From contig NZ_PPRT01000017.1 of NCBI RefSeq assembly GCF_002902725.1, positions 62,001-126,000 on the forward strand: a stretch of 64,000 nt of DNA, read 5' to 3'. The stretch's first letter is position 1; the number at the start of each line of letters is the position of its first letter. Positions 52,172 to 63,077 of the stretch are shown piece after piece. A program made the translations under genes and the position numbers. This stretch comes from Staphylococcus caprae (GTDB lineage Bacteria > Bacillota > Bacilli > Staphylococcales > Staphylococcaceae). The notes under the pieces are model-generated. The model had not been told where the DNA came from. It saw only the letters and a list, made by a program, of their open reading frames with translations, and did not search any database.

Positions 52172-53356
52172 TTAACGTCTAGTTCTTCTAGAACGTCTTT
52201 CTTCTCTATTTCTAATAAAGCTAGGAATATCGTCATCTTTAGTAGTATGACTTCTTTCGCTTACACCTTCTGAAGCTTGTGAGCTAGAAGAATTTGTAGC
52301 AAATGAATCCTCTTTCGGTGTAGAGTGACTTTGGCTTGTAGAACCACTGTTCACGCTTGAACCGAAACCAGTGCTTGTAGACTTACGACCTTGAGAAGAA
52401 GGTTTATCTTCAAAGCCTGTTGCAATCACTGTAACAACAATTTCATCTTGTAGTTCAGGATTAATAACTGTACCAAAAATCATGTTTACATCTTCATCAG
52501 CTGCATCTTGAACAATATCCGCTGCTTCTTGAGCTTCGAATAATGAAAGTGATTCTCCACCTGTAATATTCATTAGCACACCTTGTGCACCAACAATTGA
52601 AGTTTCTAATAATGGAGAAGAGATTGCTTTTTTAGCTGCTTCTACTGCTCTATTTTCACCAGAAGATACACCGATACCCATTAATGCAGAACCTTGATTT
52701 GACATAATTGTCTTAACGTCAGCAAAGTCTAAGTTCACTTCACCAGATACTGCGATTAAATCTGAGATACCTTGTACACCTTGACGTAATACGTTATCTG
52801 CTTCTTTGAATGCTTCCATCATAGGTGTTGATTTATCAACGATATCTAATAAACGATCATTAGGGATAACGATTAATGTATCTACTGCTGCTTTCATAGC
52901 TTCAACACCAGCTGCTGCTTGTGTTTGACGCTTACGACCTTCGAAGCCGAATGGACGAGTAACAACACCTACAGTTAAAGCACCCATCTCTTTAGCAATT
53001 TTAGCAACAACAGGAGCTGCACCAGTACCAGTACCGCCACCCATACCAGCAGTTACGAATACCATATCTGCACCTTGGATAGCATCTTCAATTTGTTCAC
53101 GAGATTCTTCAGCTGCTTTTTTACCAATTTCAGGGTTAGCACCTGCACCAAGACCACGTGTCAATTTTTCACCGATTTGGATTTTTGATTCTGCTTTAGA
53201 CAAGTTTAAAGCTTGTCCGTCTGTATTGATTGCGATAAACTCAACGTTATTCATACCATGGTCAATCATACGATTAACAGCGTTGTTACCGCCGCCACCT
53301 ACACCGATGACTTTCAATGTAGCTAAATGATTAAATCCTTGTTCAAATTCTAACAT
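52172..53356 (-). CDS. ftsZ: Cell-division GTPase FtsZ
   Basis: The tubulin-like GTPase that forms the Z-ring. 394 residues: N-terminal GTPase domain with [13 protein letters not shown] and [13 protein letters not shown] (T4 signature loop, about 104-116), the T7 loop region [11 protein letters not shown] with the catalytic Asp, the C-terminal domain (about 210-315), a Ser/Thr-rich disordered linker, and the C-terminal peptide [13 protein letters not shown], which binds FtsA and SepF, followed by a basic tail. It follows ftsA after 32 bases with an AGGAGG site. Confidence 0.98.
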   Translation of the reverse strand: MLEFEQGFNHLATLKVIGVGGGGNNAVNRMIDHGMNNVEFIAINTDGQALNLSKAESKIQIGEKLTRGLGAGANPEIGKKAAEESREQIEDAIQGADMVFVTAGMGGGTGTGAAPVVAKIAKEMGALTVGVVTRPFGFEGRKRQTQAAAGVEAMKAAVDTLIVIPNDRLLDIVDKSTPMMEAFKEADNVLRQGVQGISDLIAVSGEVNLDFADVKTIMSNQGSALMGIGVSSGENRAVEAAKKAISSPLLETSIVGAQGVLMNITGGESLSLFEAQEAADIVQDAADEDVNMIFGTVINPELQDEIVVTVIATGFEDKPSSQGRKSTSTGFGSSVNSGSTSQSHSTPKEDSFATNSSSSQASEGVSERSHTTKDDDIPSFIRNREERRSRRTRR

Positions 53357-53388
53357 TTAAATTTCCTCCTAGTCTTAATGGCCAATAA

Positions 53389-54810
<1,422 letters not shown>

Positions 54811-54892
54811 TTACTATTAAAATACACTATGTTTAGTTTACAATACGTTGAATAGCTTGTGAACTATAAACACATACTATTACCGAATTTTT

Positions 54893-56308
54893 TTAATTAT
54901 TATCTTTTGATTGTTTATTAATTTTATTCAATACACTTTGTAACTCTTCTTTTGCTTCACTTTCTTGTTGTGTCGATTTTGTTACATTCTGATCAGTTTC
55001 TGATTCAGCTCCTGATGAACCTCCATAAGGAATAAATGATGCACCTACTGATAAATCAATGTATCCATCCGTTTTAAGGTTACCAGAATCGTCTCTACTT
55101 AGCGATTGAGACATCTGCGGATAATATTTCATTTTATTAGCAATTGTTGTAATATCTCCTACAACTTGAATATCATCCTTTGTAAAAATCTTTATTCTAT
55201 TTTGCTTATTCTTTGCTGGGGCATAGCTTACTTCAGCAATCATGCTCCTAACTTCTGGAGACATTTCAGATAAAGCTTTAATCATATTTGTTTTTTTGTT
55301 GCCTTTGAAACCGTCAATGATTGGACCATCGTGTGAAACATCATTACTATAGTCTTTTAATTCTTTACCGTCTTCGATGATTGGCACATAATTATCTTTG
55401 TTTTTTTCTAAACCGACTACCTGATACTCTGTCACTTTAACATTTAAAGTATTAGGTAATTGTTTATGAATTTCTACGTCTTTGATTAAAGGGTTTTTCT
55501 TTAAATTATTAATTGCTTTACGTTTACTAAACGTATACATTCTAGAATGAGAAGTAACATGAAGTTCTTTATTAATTTTACTAGTACTCACGTTATTATT
55601 ACCCTTTACATTCACATTTGAAATCTTGCTCAGTGGTGTGAACATATATAGTAAGAAAATAACAATCAATAGTACTAATAGCGTAATAATTGTATATTGA
55701 ATCCTCTTTTGTCGTTGTCGACGTAACGCTCTTTTTTCTTCAAGCGTCATAGGTCTATTAGGCTCGACCTGTTGATCTTTATTACCTGACGAACGCTTAT
55801 TTTTATTTATAAACGGTAATGAGCCAAGCAAACCTTTCTTTTTATCCTCTTTTTTATCTTGCGCATTGTCCTCAGTTGATTTGAGTTCATTATCGCTATC
55901 AGAAGAAGCCTCTTTATCTTCTTGTTGATCAGTCTCGTTCTTCTCTTCAAGATTGTCGTTATGTGCTTGTGATTCATTGAGATTGTCATCACTATCCACA
56001 TCGATTGTCTCATCTTGTTTAGTATCATTACTTTTATCTAAGGCATCATGAGGTGAATCTTGATTTGAACTATTCTCAACATTTTGTTCTAAATGCTTAT
56101 CTAGAGTATCGTCCTCTCTTTGATGTTCATGATTTGCCAATTCCTCTTCGTTCACTTTATCGCCGAAACGTTTTCTTTTACGATTTCGAAAGTCTTTATT
56201 TCTTCTGAAAAGCCCTAAATCATCGTTATCGTTTTCTTCTCTTTGATGTGAAGTGAAATCTTCTATACGCGACACTTTATCATTACTATGTTTATTTTTT
56301 TCATCCAT
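54893..56308 (-). CDS. divIB: Cell-division protein DivIB/FtsQ
   Basis: A bitopic division protein that works with DivIC and FtsL to activate septal wall synthesis. About 471 residues from ATG 56308 (MDEKNKH). The cytoplasmic part (1-203) is long, very acidic and low-complexity; a transmembrane helix follows at 204-223, then the POTRA domain (about 228-300, ISNVNVKGNNNVSTSK) and the FtsQ beta-domain, and a polar tail. An ATG two codons upstream (56314) is also behind the AAGGAG site with closer spacing; the S. aureus protein starts like the shorter form. Confidence 0.96.
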   Translation of the reverse strand: MDEKNKHSNDKVSRIEDFTSHQREENDNDDLGLFRRNKDFRNRKRKRFGDKVNEEELANHEHQREDDTLDKHLEQNVENSSNQDSPHDALDKSNDTKQDETIDVDSDDNLNESQAHNDNLEEKNETDQQEDKEASSDSDNELKSTEDNAQDKKEDKKKGLLGSLPFINKNKRSSGNKDQQVEPNRPMTLEEKRALRRQRQKRIQYTIITLLVLLIVIFLLYMFTPLSKISNVNVKGNNNVSTSKINKELHVTSHSRMYTFSKRKAINNLKKNPLIKDVEIHKQLPNTLNVKVTEYQVVGLEKNKDNYVPIIEDGKELKDYSNDVSHDGPIIDGFKGNKKTNMIKALSEMSPEVRSMIAEVSYAPAKNKQNRIKIFTKDDIQVVGDITTIANKMKYYPQMSQSLSRDDSGNLKTDGYIDLSVGASFIPYGGSSGAESETDQNVTKSTQQESEAKEELQSVLNKINKQSKDNN

Positions 56309-56323
56309 GAGCATTCACACTCC

Positions 56324-57673
56324 TTAATAAGATGGCAAGTGTGCTCGGAATCTTTCGATAAATTTCTCACCACGTTCTTCAAATGTATTATATTGATCCC
56401 AACTTGCACAAGCTGGTGATAGTAACACCACATCATTTGGTTCAATTACTTCTTGAATCTTATCAACAGCATCTTCAACGTCCGTAGCTTTGATTACGTA
56501 TTTACCTTGGCTATTACCTAGTTTAGCAAACTTTTCCTGAGTTTCGCCAAAAACAACCATAATACGAACATTATTCATATATGGAATTAACTCATCAAAG
56601 TCATTGCCTCTATCTAATCCACCACATAACCATATAATAGGTTGTTTAAATGAATTTAAAGCAAATTGTGTAGCTAAAGTATTAGTTGCTTTGGAATCAT
56701 TGTAGTATTTATTCGTACGATTTGTACCAATGTATTGAAGTCTATGATCAATTCCTGAGAAAGTTGTCAGACTATCTACGATGGCTTTAACTGGTACGCC
56801 TGCCAAAATGGCAGCTAATACTGCAGCCAAAATATTTTCTAAGTTGTGCTCGCCTGGTAAAACTAAATCTTTAACATTTATGATACGAATGCCATTATAT
56901 ACAATGAATCCGTCTTTAATATAAATACCATCCACTTCTTGCTGAGTAGAAAAATACATGGTTTTCGCCTTAAGATTTTCTGACTCAATTAAATGTCTTT
57001 GATGATAATTGCAAATTAAGTAATCATCTTTAGTTTGGTTTTTATAAATTTGTTTCTTCGCGTTTTGATAGTTCTCTAATGTTTCATGATAATCGAGATG
57101 TGCTGAGTAAATATTAGTAATAATTGCAATGTGAGGTCTATACTTTTCAATACCTAATAATTGGAAAGAAGAAAGTTCTGTAATTAAATATTCATCAGGA
57201 CGAGCCTCTTGAGCGACTTTAGAAGCAACATATCCAATATTTCCAGATAGACGACCTGTTAATACACTTTTTTTAAACATATCACCGATAAGTGACGTTA
57301 CAGTTGTCTTACCATTTGTACCAGTTACTGCAATAATTGGCGCTTCTGATATAAGATAACTTAATTCTACTTCAGTTAATATTTTTAATCCTCTACGTAC
57401 AGCTTCGTCGATAATTGAAACAGTGTAAGGTATACCAGGATTCTTAACAATAATTGGATTATTATCTAGCAAAGATAAAGGATGTCCGCCACTTACGACT
57501 TCGATGCCCATTGATTCGAGATCTTTAGCGTGTGCATCCTGTGAAAGATCCTTGCCATCATTCACGATGACATTCGCACCTAATTTAGCTAATATTTTTG
57601 CTGCTTCATATCCACTTTTAGCTAATCCTACTACTAGAATATTTTTATTTTCTAACTCTGTGTAATTTAGCAT
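56324..57673 (-). CDS. murD: UDP-N-acetylmuramoyl-L-alanine:D-glutamate ligase
   Basis: Adds D-glutamate to UDP-MurNAc-L-Ala in the cytoplasm. 449 residues from ATG 57673 ([11 protein letters not shown]). The N-terminal Rossmann domain has [12 protein letters not shown], the P-loop [12 protein letters not shown] is at 116-127, NYTELENK is typical, and [10 protein letters not shown] and [10 protein letters not shown] are the late substrate-binding motifs. It starts one base after the mraY stop, and its ribosome-binding site is inside the mraY end, so translation is coupled. Confidence 0.98.
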   Translation of the reverse strand: MLNYTELENKNILVVGLAKSGYEAAKILAKLGANVIVNDGKDLSQDAHAKDLESMGIEVVSGGHPLSLLDNNPIIVKNPGIPYTVSIIDEAVRRGLKILTEVELSYLISEAPIIAVTGTNGKTTVTSLIGDMFKKSVLTGRLSGNIGYVASKVAQEARPDEYLITELSSFQLLGIEKYRPHIAIITNIYSAHLDYHETLENYQNAKKQIYKNQTKDDYLICNYHQRHLIESENLKAKTMYFSTQQEVDGIYIKDGFIVYNGIRIINVKDLVLPGEHNLENILAAVLAAILAGVPVKAIVDSLTTFSGIDHRLQYIGTNRTNKYYNDSKATNTLATQFALNSFKQPIIWLCGGLDRGNDFDELIPYMNNVRIMVVFGETQEKFAKLGNSQGKYVIKATDVEDAVDKIQEVIEPNDVVLLSPACASWDQYNTFEERGEKFIERFRAHLPSY

Positions 57674-57674
57674 T

Positions 57675-58640
57675 CTAATGCACTCCAATCCATAGTCCGA
57701 TTAATCCTGAAATTAAACCTACCGTCCAAAATACAGTTACAACTTTCCATTCTCCCCAACCACTTAATTCGAAATGATGGTGAATTGGACTCATTTTGAA
57801 AATGCGCTTTTTAGTTAATTTATAAGAAGCAACTTGTAACATCACTGATAAGGTTTCAATAACGAAAACTAAACCGATAAATATAAGTGACAGCTCTTGA
57901 TTAAGCATGATTGAAATGGTAGCAAAGATACCACCTAAAGCTAAACTACCTGTATCACCCATAAATACCTTTGCAGGATTTAAGTTATAAGGAAGGAATC
58001 CTAATAAAGCAAACACCATGATAATACAGAATATACCAATAGCTGGTGAATCAAGAATAAAACTCATAATCGCATACATTGCAAATCCTATAATAGATAA
58101 TCCTGTAGCTAATCCGTCTAATCCATCAGTTAAATTCACCGCATTTGAAAATCCAACTTGCCAGAAGACAATGAATAAGACATAGGCAAATGATAATGGG
58201 ATATCGAAGTTAGAAAATGGAATATGTAAATTTGTAGTAAAATTGATTAAATGAAATACGTCACTTAATACAAAGAAAATAACTGCAATTAATATTTGAG
58301 CTAAGAATTTTTGTTTACTTGTTAAACCTTGGTTGTTCTTTTTAACTACAATAATGTAATCATCAATGAATCCGATTAATCCAAAGCCTATAGTAACAAA
58401 TAATAACAAGATGATTGGATTTGATTTATCAACAAAAATAATCGCAATCACAGAAGTAATAATGATACTAATTAAAAATGTAAGCCCACCCATCGTAGGT
58501 GTTCCTGTTTTTTTCATGTGGCTTTGTGGACCTTCTTCTCTAATGCTTTGTCCAAACTTCATTCTTTTTAAAGTTGGAATAAGCACTGGAACTAATATAA
58601 ATGTTATGAGTAGTGCGATGATCGCATATATAAAGAACAT
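57675..58640 (-). CDS. mraY: Phospho-N-acetylmuramoyl-pentapeptide transferase MraY
   Basis: An integral membrane enzyme that makes lipid I from UDP-MurNAc-pentapeptide and undecaprenyl phosphate. 321 residues with about ten helices. Catalytic and substrate motifs: [42 protein letters not shown] and [11 protein letters not shown] with its His cluster. It lies between pbp1 and murD and is separated from pbp1 by 180 bases with a terminator-like hairpin. Confidence 0.98.
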   Translation of the reverse strand: MFFIYAIIALLITFILVPVLIPTLKRMKFGQSIREEGPQSHMKKTGTPTMGGLTFLISIIITSVIAIIFVDKSNPIILLLFVTIGFGLIGFIDDYIIVVKKNNQGLTSKQKFLAQILIAVIFFVLSDVFHLINFTTNLHIPFSNFDIPLSFAYVLFIVFWQVGFSNAVNLTDGLDGLATGLSIIGFAMYAIMSFILDSPAIGIFCIIMVFALLGFLPYNLNPAKVFMGDTGSLALGGIFATISIMLNQELSLIFIGLVFVIETLSVMLQVASYKLTKKRIFKMSPIHHHFELSGWGEWKVVTVFWTVGLISGLIGLWIGVH

Positions 58641-58753
58641 ATGAATCTCCTTTTCTTCACTTTCTAATTTTTACTCGTTTGATTGTAAATAACCTTTAAT
58701 AGTTTATCAGTTTTCTCTTTGTTTTCATATAAAACTTAAAATATTAATAAATA

Positions 58754-58801
58754 AGGTTGGGACCATTTCTAAGTTAATCCCTAAAATGATAATCCCAACC
58801 T
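58754..58801 (-). terminator. Terminator-like hairpin between pbp1 and mraY
   Basis: AGGTTGGGA (58754-58762) pairs with TCCCAACCT (58793-58801), with CATTT/AAATG pairing inside. T-rich sequence follows on the minus strand. The GAGGTTGGGA core looks like a dispersed staphylococcal repeat. Downstream mraY, murD, divIB, ftsA and ftsZ would then depend on read-through or an extra promoter. Confidence 0.65.
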
Positions 58802-58821
58802 CATTTGTATACTCAGTTCCA

Positions 58822-61158
58822 TTAACTATCGTCATTGGAACTTGATTTATTATTTGAATTGCTATTGGAGTCTTTTTTAGAGTCAGAACTTGAACTATTC
58901 TTTGAATCTGATTTTGAAGATGAGTCTGATTTATGCTTATCTGATGATTTATCGTCAGATTTTGATTGTTTATCAGAACCCGTATCGTCAGACTCGTCAT
59001 CGTTTTCATCTGTCTTGTCTGCTGATAAAGTTACTTCAATTTTGTCTTTACTTTTCAATGTTTGACCTTTAGTTACATTTTGATTTGTAACGAAACCATT
59101 ACCTTTAGTTGAAACTTTGATGTGGGTCAGGTCTTCGAATGCTAACACATCTTCCTTAGTCCAACCTGTCATATCAGGCATTGTTACATCACCATCAGTG
59201 AGTAATAATACTTTACTGTGTGGCAATATTTTAGTGCCTGCTTTTACAGATTGCGCTTTAATTTGTTTGCCACTACCGATTGTAACTGGTTTAAGCGATT
59301 GAGCATTCAAGCTATCCTCTGCTTTTTGCATTTCTTGACCTTCAACATTCGGTACCTTGCTGTAATCTGCTTTTGATGTAGAGTCGCTTGATTTACCAAC
59401 ATTTAGATACTTAAGTGTATTCTCCATGATTGGTTTAAATGCTTTACTTACACCCATTTCATAAGCTTCTTCATCATTTTTCTGAGCTAAACTCATACCA
59501 GCATAAACAATGACTTTCGGGTTCTTCTTAGGTGCATCACCGATAATGCTTACAAAGTATGGATTTTCACCTTTAACGTAACCTCCACCATTTGAATCGG
59601 CCACTTGTGCTGTACCTGTTTTACCCTCAATATCATAGCCTTTAACACGATAATTCATTGCATGACTTTGTTTACTGTTAACAACTTTATCAAGTTCGTT
59701 TTCTACTTTTTTGGCTGTATCTGCAGTCACTGGTTTACCTGCATATTGTTTTTCCCCACTATAGTAATTTTTCTTAGTGACAGGGTTGTCAATACTACTA
59801 ACAAACCAAGGTTTTAGCATATTTCCTTTATTAAAGAAAGCTGATTGCGCTTGAATCATTTGTACCGGCGTTACTGTCGTAGATTGTCCAAATGCAGTTG
59901 TTTTTTGTTGCAATTCATTAGACCAACCAATATGCCCAGCTGCTTCGCCATCAAACATTCCACCTGTTTTTTTACCAAATCCAAAGCGTTCATACCAAGA
60001 TTTCATTTTATCTGCGCCTACTAAGTCTTGTAAGTGCATCATCAATGTATTGGATGAATAAGTAAATCCTAGTGACATTGGGATTCTACCCCAACCTGTT
60101 TTATTCCAGTCTGAAATCTCTGAGCCCATGATGTCTCGATGTCCTGACTTATATTTTTCATCTGGTTTAAACTTACCTTCTTGAATTGCTGCAGCTAAAC
60201 CGTATGTTTTAAATGTTGAACCAGGTTCATACGTGTTTTGATATAAGTCATTTGCCCACTTTTTACCAAAGTCTTTTCCTGTTTCTGGATTAAAAGTAGG
60301 ACGCTGACTGTAAGCGAGAATTTCTCCTGTTTTTGCATCCATCACTACAGCGAATAAGTCTTTAGGAGCATATTTTTCTACCATACCATCGAGCGCTTCT
60401 TCGACGAAGACTTGAATATTAGAATCAAGTGTTAAATGAACGTCATCTCCACGCTTAGGTTGTTGTTCTTTTTTAGTATTAGGAGCAATATAACCCCAAA
60501 TATCTTGAATATATTTAAGTGCGCCTTGTGTACCGTTTAAATAACTATTGAAAATCTTTTCAACACCTAATGCTCCGTTTAATTGGCCAGTGTCTGGATC
60601 TTTTTGTGCCATTCCAATTAAATGGGAAGCAAAATTGCCATTAGGATAGAAACGTTCTGTCTCTGGATATAGTGAAATACCAGGCATATCCATTTTTTCA
60701 ATTTTTTCTTTATCTTGATAAGTCAGATTTGTACCTTTTTGACCGAATTCCACTTGGAAGGCTTTTTTCTGATTTAAACGTTTTTCAATTTCACTAGGTT
60801 TCATATCTATAACTTTAGATAATTGTTTTGCTGTTTTCTTTTTATCAACGACATGACGTGGTTTTTTACTATTTTGACTCGCCTTTTTATCCACGACTGC
60901 TACTACCTTGTATCTTTCGACATCTTCGGCTAGAACTTTACCATTTCGGTCATATATCTTTCCTCGTTCTGGTTGTTCCGAATTTTTTACTAAATACTTT
61001 TCATTTGCCTTCATCACTAAATCCTGACCATTAGAATGACCAGTAATCATAATGTATGAGAACCTTAAAACCAATATAAAAAAGAGCAGTCCGAATAAAC
61101 CAACTAGTAGGACTGCCCCTATTTTATTTTTTTTAATTTTAATTTTTCGCTTCGCCAT
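58822..61158 (-). CDS. pbpA: Penicillin-binding protein 1 with two PASTA domains
   Basis: A class B PBP, the septal transpeptidase that works with FtsW. 778 residues: one transmembrane helix (13-32), dimerisation domain (about 60-230), transpeptidase domain with Ser314-Thr-Phe-Lys317, SSN 368-370 and KTG 513-515, two PASTA domains (about 597-655 and 656-716), and a final 60 residues almost only of Ser, Asp, Lys and Asn. That tail is longer than in the S. aureus protein as I recall it (about 744 residues). The start overlaps the ftsL stop by 20 bases. Confidence 0.97.
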   Translation of the reverse strand: MAKRKIKIKKNKIGAVLLVGLFGLLFFILVLRFSYIMITGHSNGQDLVMKANEKYLVKNSEQPERGKIYDRNGKVLAEDVERYKVVAVVDKKASQNSKKPRHVVDKKKTAKQLSKVIDMKPSEIEKRLNQKKAFQVEFGQKGTNLTYQDKEKIEKMDMPGISLYPETERFYPNGNFASHLIGMAQKDPDTGQLNGALGVEKIFNSYLNGTQGALKYIQDIWGYIAPNTKKEQQPKRGDDVHLTLDSNIQVFVEEALDGMVEKYAPKDLFAVVMDAKTGEILAYSQRPTFNPETGKDFGKKWANDLYQNTYEPGSTFKTYGLAAAIQEGKFKPDEKYKSGHRDIMGSEISDWNKTGWGRIPMSLGFTYSSNTLMMHLQDLVGADKMKSWYERFGFGKKTGGMFDGEAAGHIGWSNELQQKTTAFGQSTTVTPVQMIQAQSAFFNKGNMLKPWFVSSIDNPVTKKNYYSGEKQYAGKPVTADTAKKVENELDKVVNSKQSHAMNYRVKGYDIEGKTGTAQVADSNGGGYVKGENPYFVSIIGDAPKKNPKVIVYAGMSLAQKNDEEAYEMGVSKAFKPIMENTLKYLNVGKSSDSTSKADYSKVPNVEGQEMQKAEDSLNAQSLKPVTIGSGKQIKAQSVKAGTKILPHSKVLLLTDGDVTMPDMTGWTKEDVLAFEDLTHIKVSTKGNGFVTNQNVTKGQTLKSKDKIEVTLSADKTDENDDESDDTGSDKQSKSDDKSSDKHKSDSSSKSDSKNSSSSDSKKDSNSNSNNKSSSNDDS

Positions 61159-61540
61159 TATTACGCACTACCTTTACATTGTCGTTCTGTAGGCTCATAC
61201 CTTGTTTTTTAGCCTTATCGTAAATGCGTTCATAAGAAGAGTTTTTCTTGATTTCAGATTTTAATGCGCTGTTTTCACTAGATTGTTTCTCTATTTTTTG
61301 ATCTAAATCTGCAATTTTTCCTCGCGTGTCGTACGCATCCATTTTTAAAGATAGCATATATATACTAATCATGGCAATTACAGTAATAAGTGTTATGTAT
61401 AAAACTTTTTCGAATCTAGTTAATTGTACAACCACTTTTCTTTTGACAGTTTGTTTCTCAGGACGAGATTGCGGTTGTCTTTGTGGGATACTGGTTTGTG
61501 TTGCTTCATCATAGGGTTGATAAATTTTTTCTACAGCCAT
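61139..61540 (-). CDS. ftsL: Cell-division protein FtsL
   Basis: A small bitopic protein that forms a complex with DivIB and DivIC. 133 residues: a basic cytoplasmic part (1-45), a transmembrane helix (about 47-65, VLYITLITVIAMISIYMLS), and an extracellular coiled coil (about 70-110, KIADLDQKIEKQSSENSALKS, shortened here). Its placement between rsmH and pbp1 is the main support, as the sequence is poorly conserved in the family. Confidence 0.95.
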   Translation of the reverse strand: MAVEKIYQPYDEATQTSIPQRQPQSRPEKQTVKRKVVVQLTRFEKVLYITLITVIAMISIYMLSLKMDAYDTRGKIADLDQKIEKQSSENSALKSEIKKNSSYERIYDKAKKQGMSLQNDNVKVVRNNGEAKN

Positions 61541-61552
61541 TTCAATTACTCC

Positions 61553-62488
61553 TTATTTTAAAATTTCTGCAACACGTAGTTTTGCACTACGCGCACGATT
61601 GTTTTCGTCTAAATCTTCTTCAGTAGCGGTTATCGGTTTGCGATTTACACGTTTTAATTTCGGCGAGTATGCTTCAGGAATAATTGGTAATCCTCTCGGA
61701 ACTTCCGGTCCTTTTTCGTACTCTTGAAAGATTTGCTTACATAAGCGATCTTCCAATGAATGGAACGTGATGACCGAAATTCTTCCGTTCACCTTTACAT
61801 TTTCAATTGCTTGTTCAATTGAATCTTCAAACGCGGATAATTCATCGTTAACAGCTATTCGAATTGCTTGAAAAACTCTCTTAGCAGGATGACCGCCTTT
61901 ACGTCTTGCTTTCGCGGGTATGCCTTCTTTGATGATATCGACAAGTTGTAAAGTCGTCTCAATCGGTTGTTGTTCACGATTCGCTTCAATTCTTCTAGCA
62001 ATTTGCTTTGAGAACTTCTCTTCTCCATAACGATAAAAAATCTTAACTAATGCTTCGTAGGACCATTCATTCACTACTTCGTATGCAGATAATGATTGAG
62101 TTTGATCCATACGCATGTCTAATTTCGCATCATGATGATAACTAAATCCTCTTTCAGGGACATCTAATTGCGGACTCGAAACACCGAGGTCATAATAGAT
62201 GCCATCTACCTTTTCAATGTTGAGTTCTTTTAAAATATTCGTTAGTTCTCGAAAGTTGTTATGAACAAAAGTGACTTTGTGCAAATGTTCTTTTAAAACT
62301 TCCTTTGCATTTTCTATGGCTGTTAAATCTTGATCAATCGCTATAAGTCTACCTTCATCATTTAATTGATTAAGTAAATAAAGGGCGTGCCCTGCACCAC
62401 CAAGCGTACAATCAACATACACACCATCTTCTTTTATATTTAAATAATCAATGGTTTCGTTTAACATAACGCTGATGTGATGAAACAC
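61553..62488 (-). CDS. rsmH: 16S rRNA cytosine-N4 methyltransferase RsmH
   Basis: Methylates N4 of C1402 in 16S rRNA. 311 residues. N-terminal [14 protein letters not shown] is diagnostic; the SAM-binding motif is [28 protein letters not shown] and [13 protein letters not shown] follow. It starts 14 bases after mraZ ends and is 12 bases before ftsL, the standard mraZ-rsmH-ftsL-pbp1 order. Confidence 0.98.
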   Translation of the reverse strand: MFHHISVMLNETIDYLNIKEDGVYVDCTLGGAGHALYLLNQLNDEGRLIAIDQDLTAIENAKEVLKEHLHKVTFVHNNFRELTNILKELNIEKVDGIYYDLGVSSPQLDVPERGFSYHHDAKLDMRMDQTQSLSAYEVVNEWSYEALVKIFYRYGEEKFSKQIARRIEANREQQPIETTLQLVDIIKEGIPAKARRKGGHPAKRVFQAIRIAVNDELSAFEDSIEQAIENVKVNGRISVITFHSLEDRLCKQIFQEYEKGPEVPRGLPIIPEAYSPKLKRVNRKPITATEEDLDENNRARSAKLRVAEILK

Positions 62489-62502
62489 TTTAATTCCTCC
62501 AT

Positions 62503-62934
62503 TTAAAAATCAAAATCTATTAAATCTTCAGCAATATCTTCGAAACTATCTTCAGATTCTTCATAGAAATCGTTCCAAGTTTCTCTGTCCCAAATCTCAA
62601 TACGATTTGAAACCCCAATTACTGTACATTCTTTGGTTAAATTAGCGTATTTCCTTAAATTTTGAGGAATGTTAATACGCCCTTGCTTATCTAGTTCAAC
62701 TTCAACAGCACCAGAGAAGAACATACGCATAAATTTACGTGCATCTTTTTTAGTCATAGGTAAGGTCTTCATCTTCTCTTCAATTTGTTGCCATTCTTCA
62801 AGCGTGTATCCAAACAAGCATTTATCAAGGCCTCTAGTGATAATAAAACGTTCATTTAAGTCATAACGAAACTTGGACGGTATAATCATACGTCCTTTTG
62901 TATCTAATTGATGATCGTATTCTCCCATGAACAT
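62503..62934 (-). CDS. mraZ: Transcriptional regulator MraZ
   Basis: A DNA-binding protein of the SpoVT-AbrB fold that controls the division and wall cluster from its first gene. 143 residues with two copies of the MraZ half-domain: [20 protein letters not shown] (about 3-22) and [19 protein letters not shown] (about 79-97), both with DxKGR-type motifs. First gene of the cluster; three evenly spaced GTGG repeats lie just upstream, fitting self-regulation. Confidence 0.97.
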   Translation of the reverse strand: MFMGEYDHQLDTKGRMIIPSKFRYDLNERFIITRGLDKCLFGYTLEEWQQIEEKMKTLPMTKKDARKFMRMFFSGAVEVELDKQGRINIPQNLRKYANLTKECTVIGVSNRIEIWDRETWNDFYEESEDSFEDIAEDLIDFDF

Positions 62935-62964
62935 TTTTTATCACCTCACCTTATTTATAATTTA

Positions 62965-62990
62965 CCACATCTCCCCACTATCCTCCACTA
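62965..62990 (-). promoter_or_regulatory. Probable MraZ binding repeats
   Basis: On the minus strand the motif GTGG recurs three times at exactly 10-base intervals (complement CCAC at 62965, 62975 and 62985: GTGGAGGATA, GTGGGGAGAT, GTGGTAAATT), just upstream of mraZ. MraZ from other bacteria binds several short G-rich repeats 10 bases apart in its own promoter. Confidence 0.65.
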
Positions 62991-63031
62991 ATTATGCAAA
63001 AATAGTTCAAATTATTTGCTCAAACACAAAA

Positions 63032-63064
63032 AAGCCCATTTTATCAAAAAGATAAAATGGGCTT
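63032..63064 (-). terminator. Terminator after bshC
   Basis: AAGCCCATTTTATC (63032-63045) pairs perfectly with GATAAAATGGGCTT (63051-63064), with TTTT following on the minus strand, 13 bases after the bshC stop. Confidence 0.92.
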
Positions 63065-63077
63065 AAACGCCGTTATA

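Noticed and set aside
58725-59065. Frames in both strands over the Ser/Asp-rich end of pbp1
   Set aside because: Low-complexity codons keep other frames open; no start signals or conserved sequence.
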